This document shows positions 1 to 7,658 of a DNA stretch of 64,000 nucleotides, one piece after another; position 1 is the first letter of the stretch; every line of letters starts with the position of its first letter. The notes beneath the pieces were generated by a model, which saw nothing but the letters and a program-made list of their open reading frames with translations, did no database searches and was not told where the DNA came from. The position numbers and the translations under genes were made by a program. The stretch lies in assembly GCF_000308755.1 (NCBI RefSeq), contig NZ_BAGF01000020.1, positions 40,749 through 104,748 on the forward strand, written 5' to 3'. The stretch comes from Nocardia pneumoniae NBRC 100136. Its GTDB lineage: Bacteria; Actinomycetota; Actinomycetes; Mycobacteriales; Mycobacteriaceae.

Positions 1-860
1 ACCGCGTGTCCGACCGGACCCGGCTGCGAGACGGGCACCGCGCCGCGCACGTCGTCTACGGTGACCGCGCCGCCCGGGCCCGACCCCGCGACGAACCACA
101 GATCAATGCCGAGTTCGCGTGCGAGTTTTCGGGCGGCAGGCGTCGCCGCCGGACGCGCCGAACCGAGGGCCGAACTCGGTCGCTCGGGCTCGTCGATAGC
201 GGTGTCCGCCCCGGCATTCGTCGTGTCGAGTGCTGAGCCCCGTCGTTCGGTCATCTGGTCGGTCGGGCCCAGTTCGGCTGAGGTTTCTGCCGCGACATCG
301 CCTGTGCCGAGTGCCGAGCCGGATCGTTCGGGTTTGTGGACGGTGGTGCCCAGTTCGGTTGAGGTTTCTGCCGTGACATTGCTTGTGCCGAGTGCTGATC
401 CGGATCGTTCGGATTCCCGGACGGCGGTATCTGCCGCATCGTCCGCCGCGACCGGCTGCGGAATTCCTTCCGCCGGTTGCCCTGCGGGCCTACGCCGCCG
501 AGATGTCGCTTCCTCGTCAGGGCCGTAACCCACCAGAACCGAGGAGCGGCCCGATTCTCGAGCGGTGGTGTCTTCCGGTCCCGTTTTCCGCTCCTGCTCC
601 ACGCGAATCAGCGGTGCGCCGACCGCGACCGTGTCGCCCGGTTGCGCCAGTAATTCGACCACCCGGCCCGCGAACGGACACGGCAGCGACACCACCGCTT
701 TGGCCGTCTCCACCTCCGCGATGGTCTGGTTCAACTCCACCGTGTCGCCGACGTCCACCGCCCAGGACACCAGCTCGGCGTCGGTGAGCCCTTCGCCTAG
801 ATCCGGAAGCCGGAACTCCAGCACCGACGCCGGAAGAGGTTGGGGGGCATGGTTTTCCAC
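1..860 (-). CDS. bkdC: Branched-chain 2-oxoacid dehydrogenase E2 (dihydrolipoyl acyltransferase), C-terminus cut off by window edge
   Basis: E2 core subunit that moves the acyl group from E1 to CoA through a swinging lipoyl arm. Read on the minus strand from a GTG at 860 preceded by a GAGAGG ribosome site, 29 bp after the E1beta stop. A biotinyl/lipoyl domain occupies about residues 12-90, with the lipoylated lysine in VETAKAVV. A long repeat-bearing linker follows. Then comes a peripheral-subunit-binding domain (TPAARKLARELGIDLWFVAG). The acyltransferase catalytic domain lies beyond base 1, so completeness cannot be judged. Position downstream of E1alpha and E1beta makes a BCKDH-type complex the best reading. 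A pyruvate or acetoin E2 is the alternative. Confidence 0.9.
   Translation of the reverse strand, partial: MENHAPQPLPASVLEFRLPDLGEGLTDAELVSWAVDVGDTVELNQTIAEVETAKAVVSLPCPFAGRVVELLAQPGDTVAVGAPLIRVEQERKTGPEDTTARESGRSSVLVGYGPDEEATSRRRRPAGQPAEGIPQPVAADDAADTAVRESERSGSALGTSNVTAETSTELGTTVHKPERSGSALGTGDVAAETSAELGPTDQMTERRGSALDTTNAGADTAIDEPERPSSALGSARPAATPAARKLARELGIDLWFVAGSGPGGAVTVDDVRGAVPVSQPGPVGHA
226..430 (-). repeat. 81-bp tandem imperfect repeat in the E2 linker
   Basis: Units begin at about 226, 307 and 388, exactly 81 bp (27 codons) apart. A more degenerate relative starts near 163. On the coding strand each unit reads roughly PERSGSALGT followed by AAETSAELG. The repeat is in frame with the dehydrogenase E2 gene and lies between the lipoyl and subunit-binding domains. 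Confidence 0.8.
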
Positions 861-889
861 GTGGCACCTCTCACTACGGCGAACCCGCG

Positions 890-1873
890 TCAGGCGGCGA
901 GGGAGCGGTCGACCGCGTCGAGAATGCGGTCGGGGTCGGGCAGGTGGTGCTTCTCGAGCTTAGCCGGGGGATAGGGGATGTCGAATCCGCCGACCCGCAG
1001 AACCGGTGATTCGAGGTGGTAGAAGCAGCGCTCGGTGATCCGCGCGGCGATCTCCGCACCGAGCCCGGCGAATACCGGCGCCTCGTGCGTCACGACCAGG
1101 CGCCCGGTCTTCGCGACCGACTCCTCGATCGTGTCGAAGTCGATCGGCGAGAGACTGCGCAGGTCGATCACCTCGAGCGAGAGGCCCTCCGCCGCGGCGA
1201 TCTTCGCGGCCGACAGCGCGGTCGCGACGGTGCCGCCGTACGCGACGACGGTCGCGTCCGTGCCCGTCGTGCACACCCTGGCGCGGTCGAGCGGCAGCCC
1301 GCCGTCACGGTCGAGCGCGGCGAAGTCGACATCGGCTTTGTCCCAATACCTGCGCTTGGGTTCGAAGAAGATCACCGGGTCGTTCAGCGCGATCGCTCGG
1401 CGGATCATCGAATACGCGTCCGCCGGGTTGCTCGGTGTCACGACGCGCAAGCCCGCGGTGTGTGCGAAATAGGCTTCGGGCGACTCGGAGTGGTGCTCGA
1501 CCGACCCGATGCCGCCGCCGAACGGGATGCGAATGGTGAGCGGCGCGTTGACCTTTCCCTGCGTCCGGTAGTTGATCTTCGCCACGTGCGAGACGATCTG
1601 GTCGAACGCGGGGTAGACGAAGCCGTCGAACTGGATCTCGCACACCGGCCGGTAGCCGCGCAGCGCCATCCCGAAAGCCGTTCCGATGATGCCGGATTCG
1701 GCCAGTGGCGTATCGATGACGCGATTGTCGCCGAAGTCCTTCTGCAGTGTGTCGGTCACCCGGAACACCCCGCCGAGACGGCCGATGTCCTCGCCCATCA
1801 GCAAGACTTTCGGGTCGTCCTCCAGCGCGCGCCGCAAACCGGTGTTGAGCGCGGCGGCGAAGGTGGTGATCAT
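890..1873 (-). CDS. bkdB: Branched-chain 2-oxoacid dehydrogenase E1 component, beta subunit
   Basis: 327-residue beta subunit of the thiamine-diphosphate-dependent E1 heterotetramer, which decarboxylates branched-chain 2-oxo acids. It begins MITTFAAALNTGLRRAL and carries family signatures such as LLMGEDIGRLGGVF, RIPFGGGIGSVEHHS and the C-terminal transketolase domain with VVTHEAP. The ATG at 1873 overlaps the E1alpha stop in an ATGA arrangement, so the two subunits are probably translationally coupled. A much longer frame runs upstream of this ATG but is only the shadow of E1alpha. Length is normal for the family. Confidence 0.93.
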   Translation of the reverse strand: MITTFAAALNTGLRRALEDDPKVLLMGEDIGRLGGVFRVTDTLQKDFGDNRVIDTPLAESGIIGTAFGMALRGYRPVCEIQFDGFVYPAFDQIVSHVAKINYRTQGKVNAPLTIRIPFGGGIGSVEHHSESPEAYFAHTAGLRVVTPSNPADAYSMIRRAIALNDPVIFFEPKRRYWDKADVDFAALDRDGGLPLDRARVCTTGTDATVVAYGGTVATALSAAKIAAAEGLSLEVIDLRSLSPIDFDTIEESVAKTGRLVVTHEAPVFAGLGAEIAARITERCFYHLESPVLRVGGFDIPYPPAKLEKHHLPDPDRILDAVDRSLAA

Positions 1874-2982
1874 TGTGTGACTCCTTCTCCTCGTGCGGAG
1901 GACAGGCCGGGATCGCCGGTCAGGTACTCCGCGTACGCCCTCCGCTGTTCGGTGATCAGCGGGTGCGGGGTGGTGTAGACGTGGTCGAACAACTCCATCG
2001 GGTCGGGGTCGGGCATGTCGATGGTGGCGCTGCGCACCGCCTGGGCGATCTCGTCGGAGCGCTCCGCGACGCGCCGGGCGAACGCCTCGTCCCACAGGTC
2101 CTCGCGTTCGAGCAGTTTGCGCATCCGGTCGATCGGATCGCGCCGCGCCCACTGCTCGGTCTCGGCGGTCGAGCGGTAGCGGGTGGGATCGTCCGCCGTA
2201 GTGTGCGGACCCATCCGATAGGTGAGCGCCTCGATGAACGACGGGCCGCAGCCCGAGCGCGCCCGCGCCACCGCCTGCCTGGTCACGGCGAGCACGGCCA
2301 GCACGTCGTTGCCGTCGACCTGCTTGCCCGGCATGCCGTATCCGTACGCGCGGTGCGCGATCGGGGTGGCGCTCTGCACGCGCACCGGTTCGCTGATCGC
2401 CCAGTGATTGTTCTGGCAGAAGAACACCACGGGCGCGCTCCAGCTCGCGGCGAACCCCAGCGCCTCGGCGATATCGCCCTGACTGCTCGCGCCGTCGCCG
2501 AAGTACGCGATGGTGGCGATGTCGGCGCCGTCCAAGTGCGCGGCGAAGGCGTAGCCCGTGGCGTGCAGGCCCTGGGAGCCGACCACGATGTTCGGGTTGG
2601 TCATGTTCACCGCGTGCGGATCCCAGCAGTGGTGGGCGGCGCCGCGCCACAGCCGGGTGAGGTCGGCGGGCGGCACGCCGCGGCAGTAGGCGACCGCGGT
2701 CTCGCGGTAGCCGCAGAACACGTAGTCGTCGGGATGCAGCGCGTGCGCCGAACCCACCTGGGCGGCTTCCTGCCCGAGCAGCGGCGCCCACAGTCCGAGC
2801 TGACCTTGGCGTTGCAGCGCGGTGGCCTCGGTGTCGATCCTTCGGGTGACGACCATGTCCTCGTACAGTTCGCGCAGCTGCTCGGAGCCGATGTCGGCGA
2901 CCAGCGCGGCATGCTCGGGATCGAGCACACGGCGACCATCCGGCTGTACCAATTGGACCGGGTACTCGGACTTGCCCGTCAT
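1870..2982 (-). CDS. bkdA: Branched-chain 2-oxoacid dehydrogenase E1 component, alpha subunit
   Basis: 370-residue alpha subunit of E1. The thiamine diphosphate motif is clear: GDGASSQGDIAEALGFAA, ending about 30 residues later in QNNHWAIS. The phosphorylation-loop-like region YRMGPHTTADDPTRYR is also typical. It is the first gene of a minus-strand E1alpha-E1beta-E2 operon. A GGGGTGAG stretch a few bases upstream of the ATG can act as ribosome site. The operon is divergent from an Lrp/AsnC-type gene 138 bp away, a common arrangement for amino-acid-responsive control of BCKDH. Pyruvate dehydrogenase E1 is less likely given that context and the mycobacterial homologues. Confidence 0.93.
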   Translation of the reverse strand: MTGKSEYPVQLVQPDGRRVLDPEHAALVADIGSEQLRELYEDMVVTRRIDTEATALQRQGQLGLWAPLLGQEAAQVGSAHALHPDDYVFCGYRETAVAYCRGVPPADLTRLWRGAAHHCWDPHAVNMTNPNIVVGSQGLHATGYAFAAHLDGADIATIAYFGDGASSQGDIAEALGFAASWSAPVVFFCQNNHWAISEPVRVQSATPIAHRAYGYGMPGKQVDGNDVLAVLAVTRQAVARARSGCGPSFIEALTYRMGPHTTADDPTRYRSTAETEQWARRDPIDRMRKLLEREDLWDEAFARRVAERSDEIAQAVRSATIDMPDPDPMELFDHVYTTPHPLITEQRRAYAEYLTGDPGLSSARGEGVTQ

Positions 2983-3071
2983 CGGTGCTCACCCCGTCAC
3001 GCCACAAGGAATGTGTTCTATCTCACAGCATCCACCAGAATGCGAACTGCGCAAGTGCTTGACAGGCGAAT

Positions 3072-3094
3072 GGGCAGAATGCTCAATTCTGCCC
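3072..3094. promoter_or_regulatory. Perfect 9-bp inverted repeat, candidate Lrp-family operator
   Basis: GGGCAGAAT and ATTCTGCCC are separated by GCTCA, in the intergenic region between the divergent E1alpha and Lrp/AsnC genes. A TTGACA hexamer at 3059-3064 and a CATACT -10-like box at 3108-3113 flank it. The placement suits a site at which the adjacent regulator controls itself and possibly the dehydrogenase operon. Confidence 0.6.
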
Positions 3095-3120
3095 CCACGA
3101 ATGGTGTCATACTGCGTGGT

Positions 3121-3612
3121 ATGACCAGAGAAAACGTCGGCGTGACCCTGGACGCCACCGACGCCAGGCTGTTGCTGGAGCTGGTCGCCAATCCCAGGGC
3201 GACCGGCGTCGAGCTGGCCGCCCGGCTCGGCCTGTCCCGCAATACCGTGCAGGCTCGGCTGTCGCGCTGGGAGGCGGGCGGCGTGCTCGGCAGTTTCGAG
3301 CGCCGCGTCGAGCCGCGCGCGCTCGGTTATCCGCTCGCGGCGTTCGTCGCGGTCGTCGTCGATCAGCACCGGCTGGATTCGGTGGTCGACGAACTCGCCG
3401 AGGTGCCCGAGGTGACCGAGGTGTGCGGCATGACCGGGCTGACCGACCTCACGGTTCGGGTGGTCGCGCAGGACGCCGACGACCTGTACCGGATCGCGGG
3501 GCAGATCCTGAAGATTCCCGGCGTCGAGCGGACCAACATGGCGCTGGTGATGCGCGAGCTGGTCGGCCCGCGGACCGCGCCGCTGTTGGATCGCCTGGCG
3601 AATTCGAGCTGA
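3121..3612 (+). CDS. Lrp/AsnC family transcriptional regulator
   Basis: 163-residue feast/famine regulator. An N-terminal winged helix-turn-helix (about residues 8-60; ELAARLGLSRNTVQARLSRW) is followed by a RAM/AsnC-type ligand-binding domain (about 70-150), which normally binds amino acids and drives oligomerisation. The ATG at 3121 lies 7 nt after a CATACT box, so the message may be leaderless. A longer open frame upstream is antisense to E1alpha and is not real. Divergent placement next to BCKDH genes suggests a branched-chain amino acid or oxo-acid effector (inference). Confidence 0.9.
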   Translation: MTRENVGVTLDATDARLLLELVANPRATGVELAARLGLSRNTVQARLSRWEAGGVLGSFERRVEPRALGYPLAAFVAVVVDQHRLDSVVDELAEVPEVTEVCGMTGLTDLTVRVVAQDADDLYRIAGQILKIPGVERTNMALVMRELVGPRTAPLLDRLANSS

Positions 3613-3743
3613 GTCCTCTTCGATCCGGACGCGCCGACCTACGCCATCGCACACCCGTGGCGGTACGAGGTGGTCGGGAGCTCTCGGCGAGGGGCGGATG
3701 GCTCCGAAGGCGCGGAGGCGAGGCAGCCGCCTAGGGTGAGGGG

Positions 3744-4550
3744 ATGGAGATATCGGGCAAGGTTGCGATCGTCACGGGGGCGGGTGCTGGGATCGGGGCA
3801 GCGCTGGCGAGCCGACTCGTCGCGGGTGGGGCGCGGGTGGCGCTCGCCGACCTCGACGAGGCGAGTGCGGCGCGGGTCGCGGAGTCGCTCGGCTCTGCCG
3901 CGGTCGCGATCGGTGGCGACGTGGCTGACGAAACGGTGATCCGCGGGCTCATCGAGCGCGCCGAGGCCGAATTCGGTCCGGTGGATCTGTATTTCGCGAA
4001 CGCGGGCATCGGCGGCGGCGCGGGTCTGGACAGCACCGATGAGCAGTGGGCGGCCGCGCTCGAGGTCAACGTGATGGCCCATGTCCGCGCCGCGCGGCTG
4101 CTGGTGCCCGGCTGGCTGGAGCGTGGCGGCGGTTATTTCGTGAGCACGGCGTCGGCGGCGGGTCTGCTCACCCAGCTCGGTTCGGCGCCTTACGCGGTGT
4201 CCAAACACGCGGCCGTCGGTTTCGCCGAGTGGCTGTCGGTCACGTACGGCGACAGAGGGGTCAGGGTGAGCTGTGTGTGTCCGATGGGCGTGGACACCCA
4301 GCTGCTGCACGGCGGACTCGTCCCACCGGAACACGCCGCCGAAGCCGAGCTCGCGGTGAAAGCCGTCACCAGCGCGGGCGCGGTGCTGTCCCCGGACGAG
4401 GTCGCCGAGATCGTCCTCACCGGCGTCGCGGACGAGCACTTCCTGATCCTTCCGCATCCGGAGGTGTTGAAGATGTACCGCCACAAGGGCTCGGATTACG
4501 ACCGCTGGATCGACGGCATGCGCCGTTTCCAGGCCGCTCTCCAGGCGTAG
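3744..4550 (+). CDS. Short-chain dehydrogenase/reductase (SDR)
   Basis: 268-residue classical SDR with a Rossmann fold. Visible signatures are the cofactor loop TGAGAGIGAAL, the NAG motif in FANAGIGGG, the catalytic serine in STASAAGL, and the YxxxK pair in YAVSKHA. An acidic residue after the second strand (DLDEASA) favours NAD over NADP. Substrate cannot be told from sequence. A TAGGGT box at 3732-3737 ends 6 nt before the ATG, so transcription may begin at the start codon. It converges with the transporter gene downstream. Confidence 0.88.
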   Translation: MEISGKVAIVTGAGAGIGAALASRLVAGGARVALADLDEASAARVAESLGSAAVAIGGDVADETVIRGLIERAEAEFGPVDLYFANAGIGGGAGLDSTDEQWAAALEVNVMAHVRAARLLVPGWLERGGGYFVSTASAAGLLTQLGSAPYAVSKHAAVGFAEWLSVTYGDRGVRVSCVCPMGVDTQLLHGGLVPPEHAAEAELAVKAVTSAGAVLSPDEVAEIVLTGVADEHFLILPHPEVLKMYRHKGSDYDRWIDGMRRFQAALQA

Positions 4551-4567
4551 CGGCGACCGGCCGGTAT

Positions 4568-5773
4568 CTAGCGGAGCGCTGTGCGCACCAGCAGACCGGC
4601 GAGCAAGGCCCAGAAGGCCGCGCCGATTCCGGCGAAGCCGATGCCGGATGCCGCGATCACGAAGGTGATGACGGCGGCCTCTCGGTGTTCGCTGGCGCTC
4701 AGCGCCGCGTTGAGCGCCGTGGCGAGCGTTCCGATCAGGGCCAGACCCGCGACGGTTTCCAGCGTGCCCGCCGGAGCGGCCGCGACCAGGGTGACCAGAG
4801 CGGCGGAGCCCAGCGCCAGTAGCAAGTAGGCCACGCCCGCGGTGAACGCCGCGATCCAGCGTCGCTTCGGGTCCGGATGCGCGGCGGGCCCCGCCGAGAG
4901 CGCCGCGCTGATCGCGGCGAGGTTGATCGCGTGCCCGCCCGCGAGCGCCCCGAGGACGGTGCCGAGGCCGGTGACGGTCATCGCCGCGCGCCACGGAACG
5001 CGGTAGTCGAACGAGGCCAGCACCGCGGTGCCGGGAATGTTCTGCGACGCCATGGTCACGATGTAGAGCGGGATCGCGACGCCGATCAGCGCCTGCCAAC
5101 TCCAGTGCGGCAGGGTCGGTTCCAGCGACGGAACCATGGCGCCGACGTCGAGCGGCCTGTGCTGGACCACGATGCTGATCGCGGCCCCGGCCGCCGCGGT
5201 GGCGAAGGCCGCGATCACGGCCCAGCGCTTGGCATACCGTTGCAGCACCAGCCAGACGAGGATCACCGGAACCACCACCGCCGGACTGGTCTGCACCGCC
5301 CGCACCGGAGCCAGGCACAGCGGCAGCAGCACTCCGGCCAGCATGGCCTGCGCGATCTCCACCGGGATCGCGGCGACCAGCGCGCCCAGCCGCTGCCACA
5401 GCCCGGTGATCACGATCAGCACCCCGGCCACCACGAAGGCGCCGATCGCCGCGGGCCACCCGCCCGCCACCGCCCCGGTGCCGGCCAGCAGCGCCGCGCC
5501 CGGCGTGGACCAGGCCAGCGTGATCGGCATCCGATACCGGTAACTCAGCAGGATCATGCCGATCGCCTGCGTGAGGCACAGCGCGAGCAGACCCGACGCC
5601 GCCTGTGCGGCAGTCGCGCCCACCGCGGTCAGCCCGCTCAGCACAACGGCGAACGAACTGGTGAACCCCACCAGCGCCGTCACCACGCCCGCGCCGAGCG
5701 GCGGGACGAGATCGGCCTTCGATCGTTCGGGTCGGCGCGCGGTGGTGGCCGGGGCCGTGGAAACGTTCGACAT
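4568..5773 (-). CDS. BenE family benzoate/H+ symporter-like transporter
   Basis: Polytopic membrane protein of about 400 residues with roughly a dozen hydrophobic segments. The pattern matches the BenE family: GFTSSFAVVLSGL near the N-terminus, LAWSTPGAALL, and a central GGHAINLAAISAAL resembling the family's glycine-rich helix. Members move benzoate or related aromatic acids with protons, but the substrate here is not shown by neighbours, none of which are aromatic-degradation genes. I chose the ATG at 5773 (MSNVSTAP). A GTG at 5797 would add eight residues. Confidence 0.82.
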   Translation of the reverse strand: MSNVSTAPATTARRPERSKADLVPPLGAGVVTALVGFTSSFAVVLSGLTAVGATAAQAASGLLALCLTQAIGMILLSYRYRMPITLAWSTPGAALLAGTGAVAGGWPAAIGAFVVAGVLIVITGLWQRLGALVAAIPVEIAQAMLAGVLLPLCLAPVRAVQTSPAVVVPVILVWLVLQRYAKRWAVIAAFATAAAGAAISIVVQHRPLDVGAMVPSLEPTLPHWSWQALIGVAIPLYIVTMASQNIPGTAVLASFDYRVPWRAAMTVTGLGTVLGALAGGHAINLAAISAALSAGPAAHPDPKRRWIAAFTAGVAYLLLALGSAALVTLVAAAPAGTLETVAGLALIGTLATALNAALSASEHREAAVITFVIAASGIGFAGIGAAFWALLAGLLVRTALR

Positions 5774-5959
5774 TGGCCGGATATTGCCCCTGGTCACCGG
5801 GCCGTGTCACCAGCCAGTGCCCGGAAACTGGCCTGACTCGCGCCACCCGGCTTCGCCGGACGCGCTGCGGTACGCGCGAGTATGGCGACATCGGCGCATC
5901 CGGATGCGTAGGGTGGGGGAGTCGGTGCGCGAGGATGCGATTCGGGACGAGGAGCTGGG

Positions 5960-6778
5960 TTGAGCGCGGTACTGATCTCACCGGGGGAGCTTCGGGAAGC
6001 CTTGGCGGACAAGCGGCTTCGCCTACTGGACGTCAGATGGGCGCTGGGCGACCCGGATGGGCCGCAGCACTATCTCGACGGCCACATCCCCGGGGCGGTC
6101 TTCGTCGATCTGGAAACCGAACTGGCCGCGCCTCCCTCACCCGCCCGCGGCAGGCACCCGCTGCCCGACCCCGCGCAACTGGAGAAGTGCGCGCGCAGCT
6201 GGGGGCTGTGCGACGGCGATCCGGTGGTGGTCTACGACGCGACCGGCGGCATGGCCGCCGCCCGCGCCTGGTGGCTGCTGCGCTGGGCGGGCGTCGCGGA
6301 CGTGCGCATTCTCGACGGCGGGCTGCCCGCCTGGCGCGGCGCGGGCGGACCGATCGCGACCGGCGCCGAAGCGGATCCCGAGCCGGGCGATGTCGAATTG
6401 AGCCCCGGTCGGCTGCCCGTGATCGACGCGGACGGCGCGGCACGCTGGCAGGGCGTGCTGCTGGATGCCCGCGCGGGCGAGCGCTACCGCGGTGAGGTGG
6501 AGCCGATCGATCCCCGTGCCGGACACATTCCCGGCGCGGTCAGTGCTCCGACCGCCGATAACCTCGACGCCGATGGCCGCTTCCGGACAGCGGACGAACT
6601 GCGCGACCGCTTCGCCGGATTCGGCTCCGGGCCGGTCGCGGTGTACTGCGGGTCCGGCGTGACGGCGGCGCATCAGATCGCCGCGCTCGCGGTCGCTGGT
6701 GTCGAGGCGGCGCTGTATCCCGGTTCGTGGTCGCAGTGGTCGAACGATCCGAAACGGCCGGTGGCGACGGGGAACTGA
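5960..6778 (+). CDS. Sulfurtransferase with tandem rhodanese domains
   Basis: 272 residues with two rhodanese domains (about 5-125 and 150-265). The N-terminal domain has Asp where an active cysteine would sit (VVYDATGGMAAARAWW). The C-terminal domain carries the active loop CGSGVTA, typical of SseA/3-mercaptopyruvate or thiosulfate sulfurtransferases. The start is TTG at 5960, preceded by GAGGAG. The enzyme transfers sulfane sulfur to cyanide or thiol acceptors in the cytoplasm. Neighbours give no specific role. Confidence 0.9.
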   Translation: MSAVLISPGELREALADKRLRLLDVRWALGDPDGPQHYLDGHIPGAVFVDLETELAAPPSPARGRHPLPDPAQLEKCARSWGLCDGDPVVVYDATGGMAAARAWWLLRWAGVADVRILDGGLPAWRGAGGPIATGAEADPEPGDVELSPGRLPVIDADGAARWQGVLLDARAGERYRGEVEPIDPRAGHIPGAVSAPTADNLDADGRFRTADELRDRFAGFGSGPVAVYCGSGVTAAHQIAALAVAGVEAALYPGSWSQWSNDPKRPVATGN

Positions 6779-6789
6779 CGGCGGCAGCC

Positions 6790-7152
6790 TTACAGCCAGG
6801 CGCGCGCCAGCAGATCGTCGTCGGTGACCTCGCTCACCCGGGGTGGGAATCGGGTGGCCGCGATGGACTCGATGTGTGTTCCGTCGTGCCCGATCACCCA
6901 CGAGCCGCCGCGTTCCTCGCACTCGGCGATCTTCGCGAACGTGGTGAGCAGGAACGTGACCGCTTCACGCGGGTCGCTTGTCCGCGCCAGACGCTGCGAT
7001 TCCCCAGGTCGCGACAGGTCCAGCCACACGCCGGACTGTCCGTCGCAGCGCATGCCGACGATCTTGTCGGCGTGCACGAAGGTGAACTTCCGTCGTTCCC
7101 ACGCGGTCGTCGGTGTGAAGCTCTGTTCGAGGACCTGGAGCAGAATCGTCAT
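6790..7152 (-). CDS. Conserved-looking hypothetical protein, 120 aa
   Basis: Begins MTILLQVLEQSFTPTTAWER at an ATG with a good GGAGG ribosome site 7 nt upstream. The open frame extends further, but the upstream part is arginine-rich and lacks a ribosome site, so this start is preferred. The protein is soluble and mixed alpha/beta in appearance, with no transmembrane segment or motif I recognise. It converges with the rhodanese gene (11 bp between stops). Function unknown. Confidence 0.65.
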   Translation of the reverse strand: MTILLQVLEQSFTPTTAWERRKFTFVHADKIVGMRCDGQSGVWLDLSRPGESQRLARTSDPREAVTFLLTTFAKIAECEERGGSWVIGHDGTHIESIAATRFPPRVSEVTDDDLLARAWL

Positions 7153-7658
7153 GCTGCTTCCTCCGCTTCCCTTGACACCAAGCTGCGGTTCTTCCGCGAT
7201 GACCAGCGGATATCCCAGTATGTTCCTTTTCCGGTCCGTTGGGTACTGCCCGTGCGTTCGGCGGGGGCGGAGTCCTCGCGTCCTCCGGCCCGTGCCGTCC
7301 CGCCTGGCTCGTCCCTGCCTTCCCGGTACTGGCCGCACCTTCGAAACTACGCCTGACCTGCGTTGTTCGCCCGCTGCGGCACGTCGTCGGCGTGTCCGCC
7401 GGTCGCAGCCGTTGGGGCTGCGCAATGTGTGTGTCAGGCGTGGCAGGCGCTTCACCGATCGCGGTCGCCCGCGTATCTCGTTGGACGACAGCAGGTCTGG
7501 GCGTCCCGCGCTGAAGCGGCCACCCGGCGGTACCTGGACTCGGCGCTGATCAGTGTCCATTTGTCGGCGGATATGCCGATCGCAACCCGGTGCGGTCACG
7601 ACCTGGACGGGTCCCCGGCGGCCGCGACTCTGTCGGACCCGCCTGCTTGGATGGGGTG
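7153..7658. other. Intergenic stretch without a supported gene
   Basis: Separates the divergent 120-aa hypothetical gene and the SNF2 helicase. Short open frames on both strands are arginine-rich and lack ribosome sites. It presumably holds the promoters of both genes. I see no repeat, tRNA or convincing operator. Confidence 0.5.

Noticed and set aside
890..3007. 705-codon minus-strand frame that would fuse E1beta to an upstream arginine-rich sequence
   Set aside because: The upstream part is E1alpha read in the wrong frame. The true E1beta start is the ATG at 1873.
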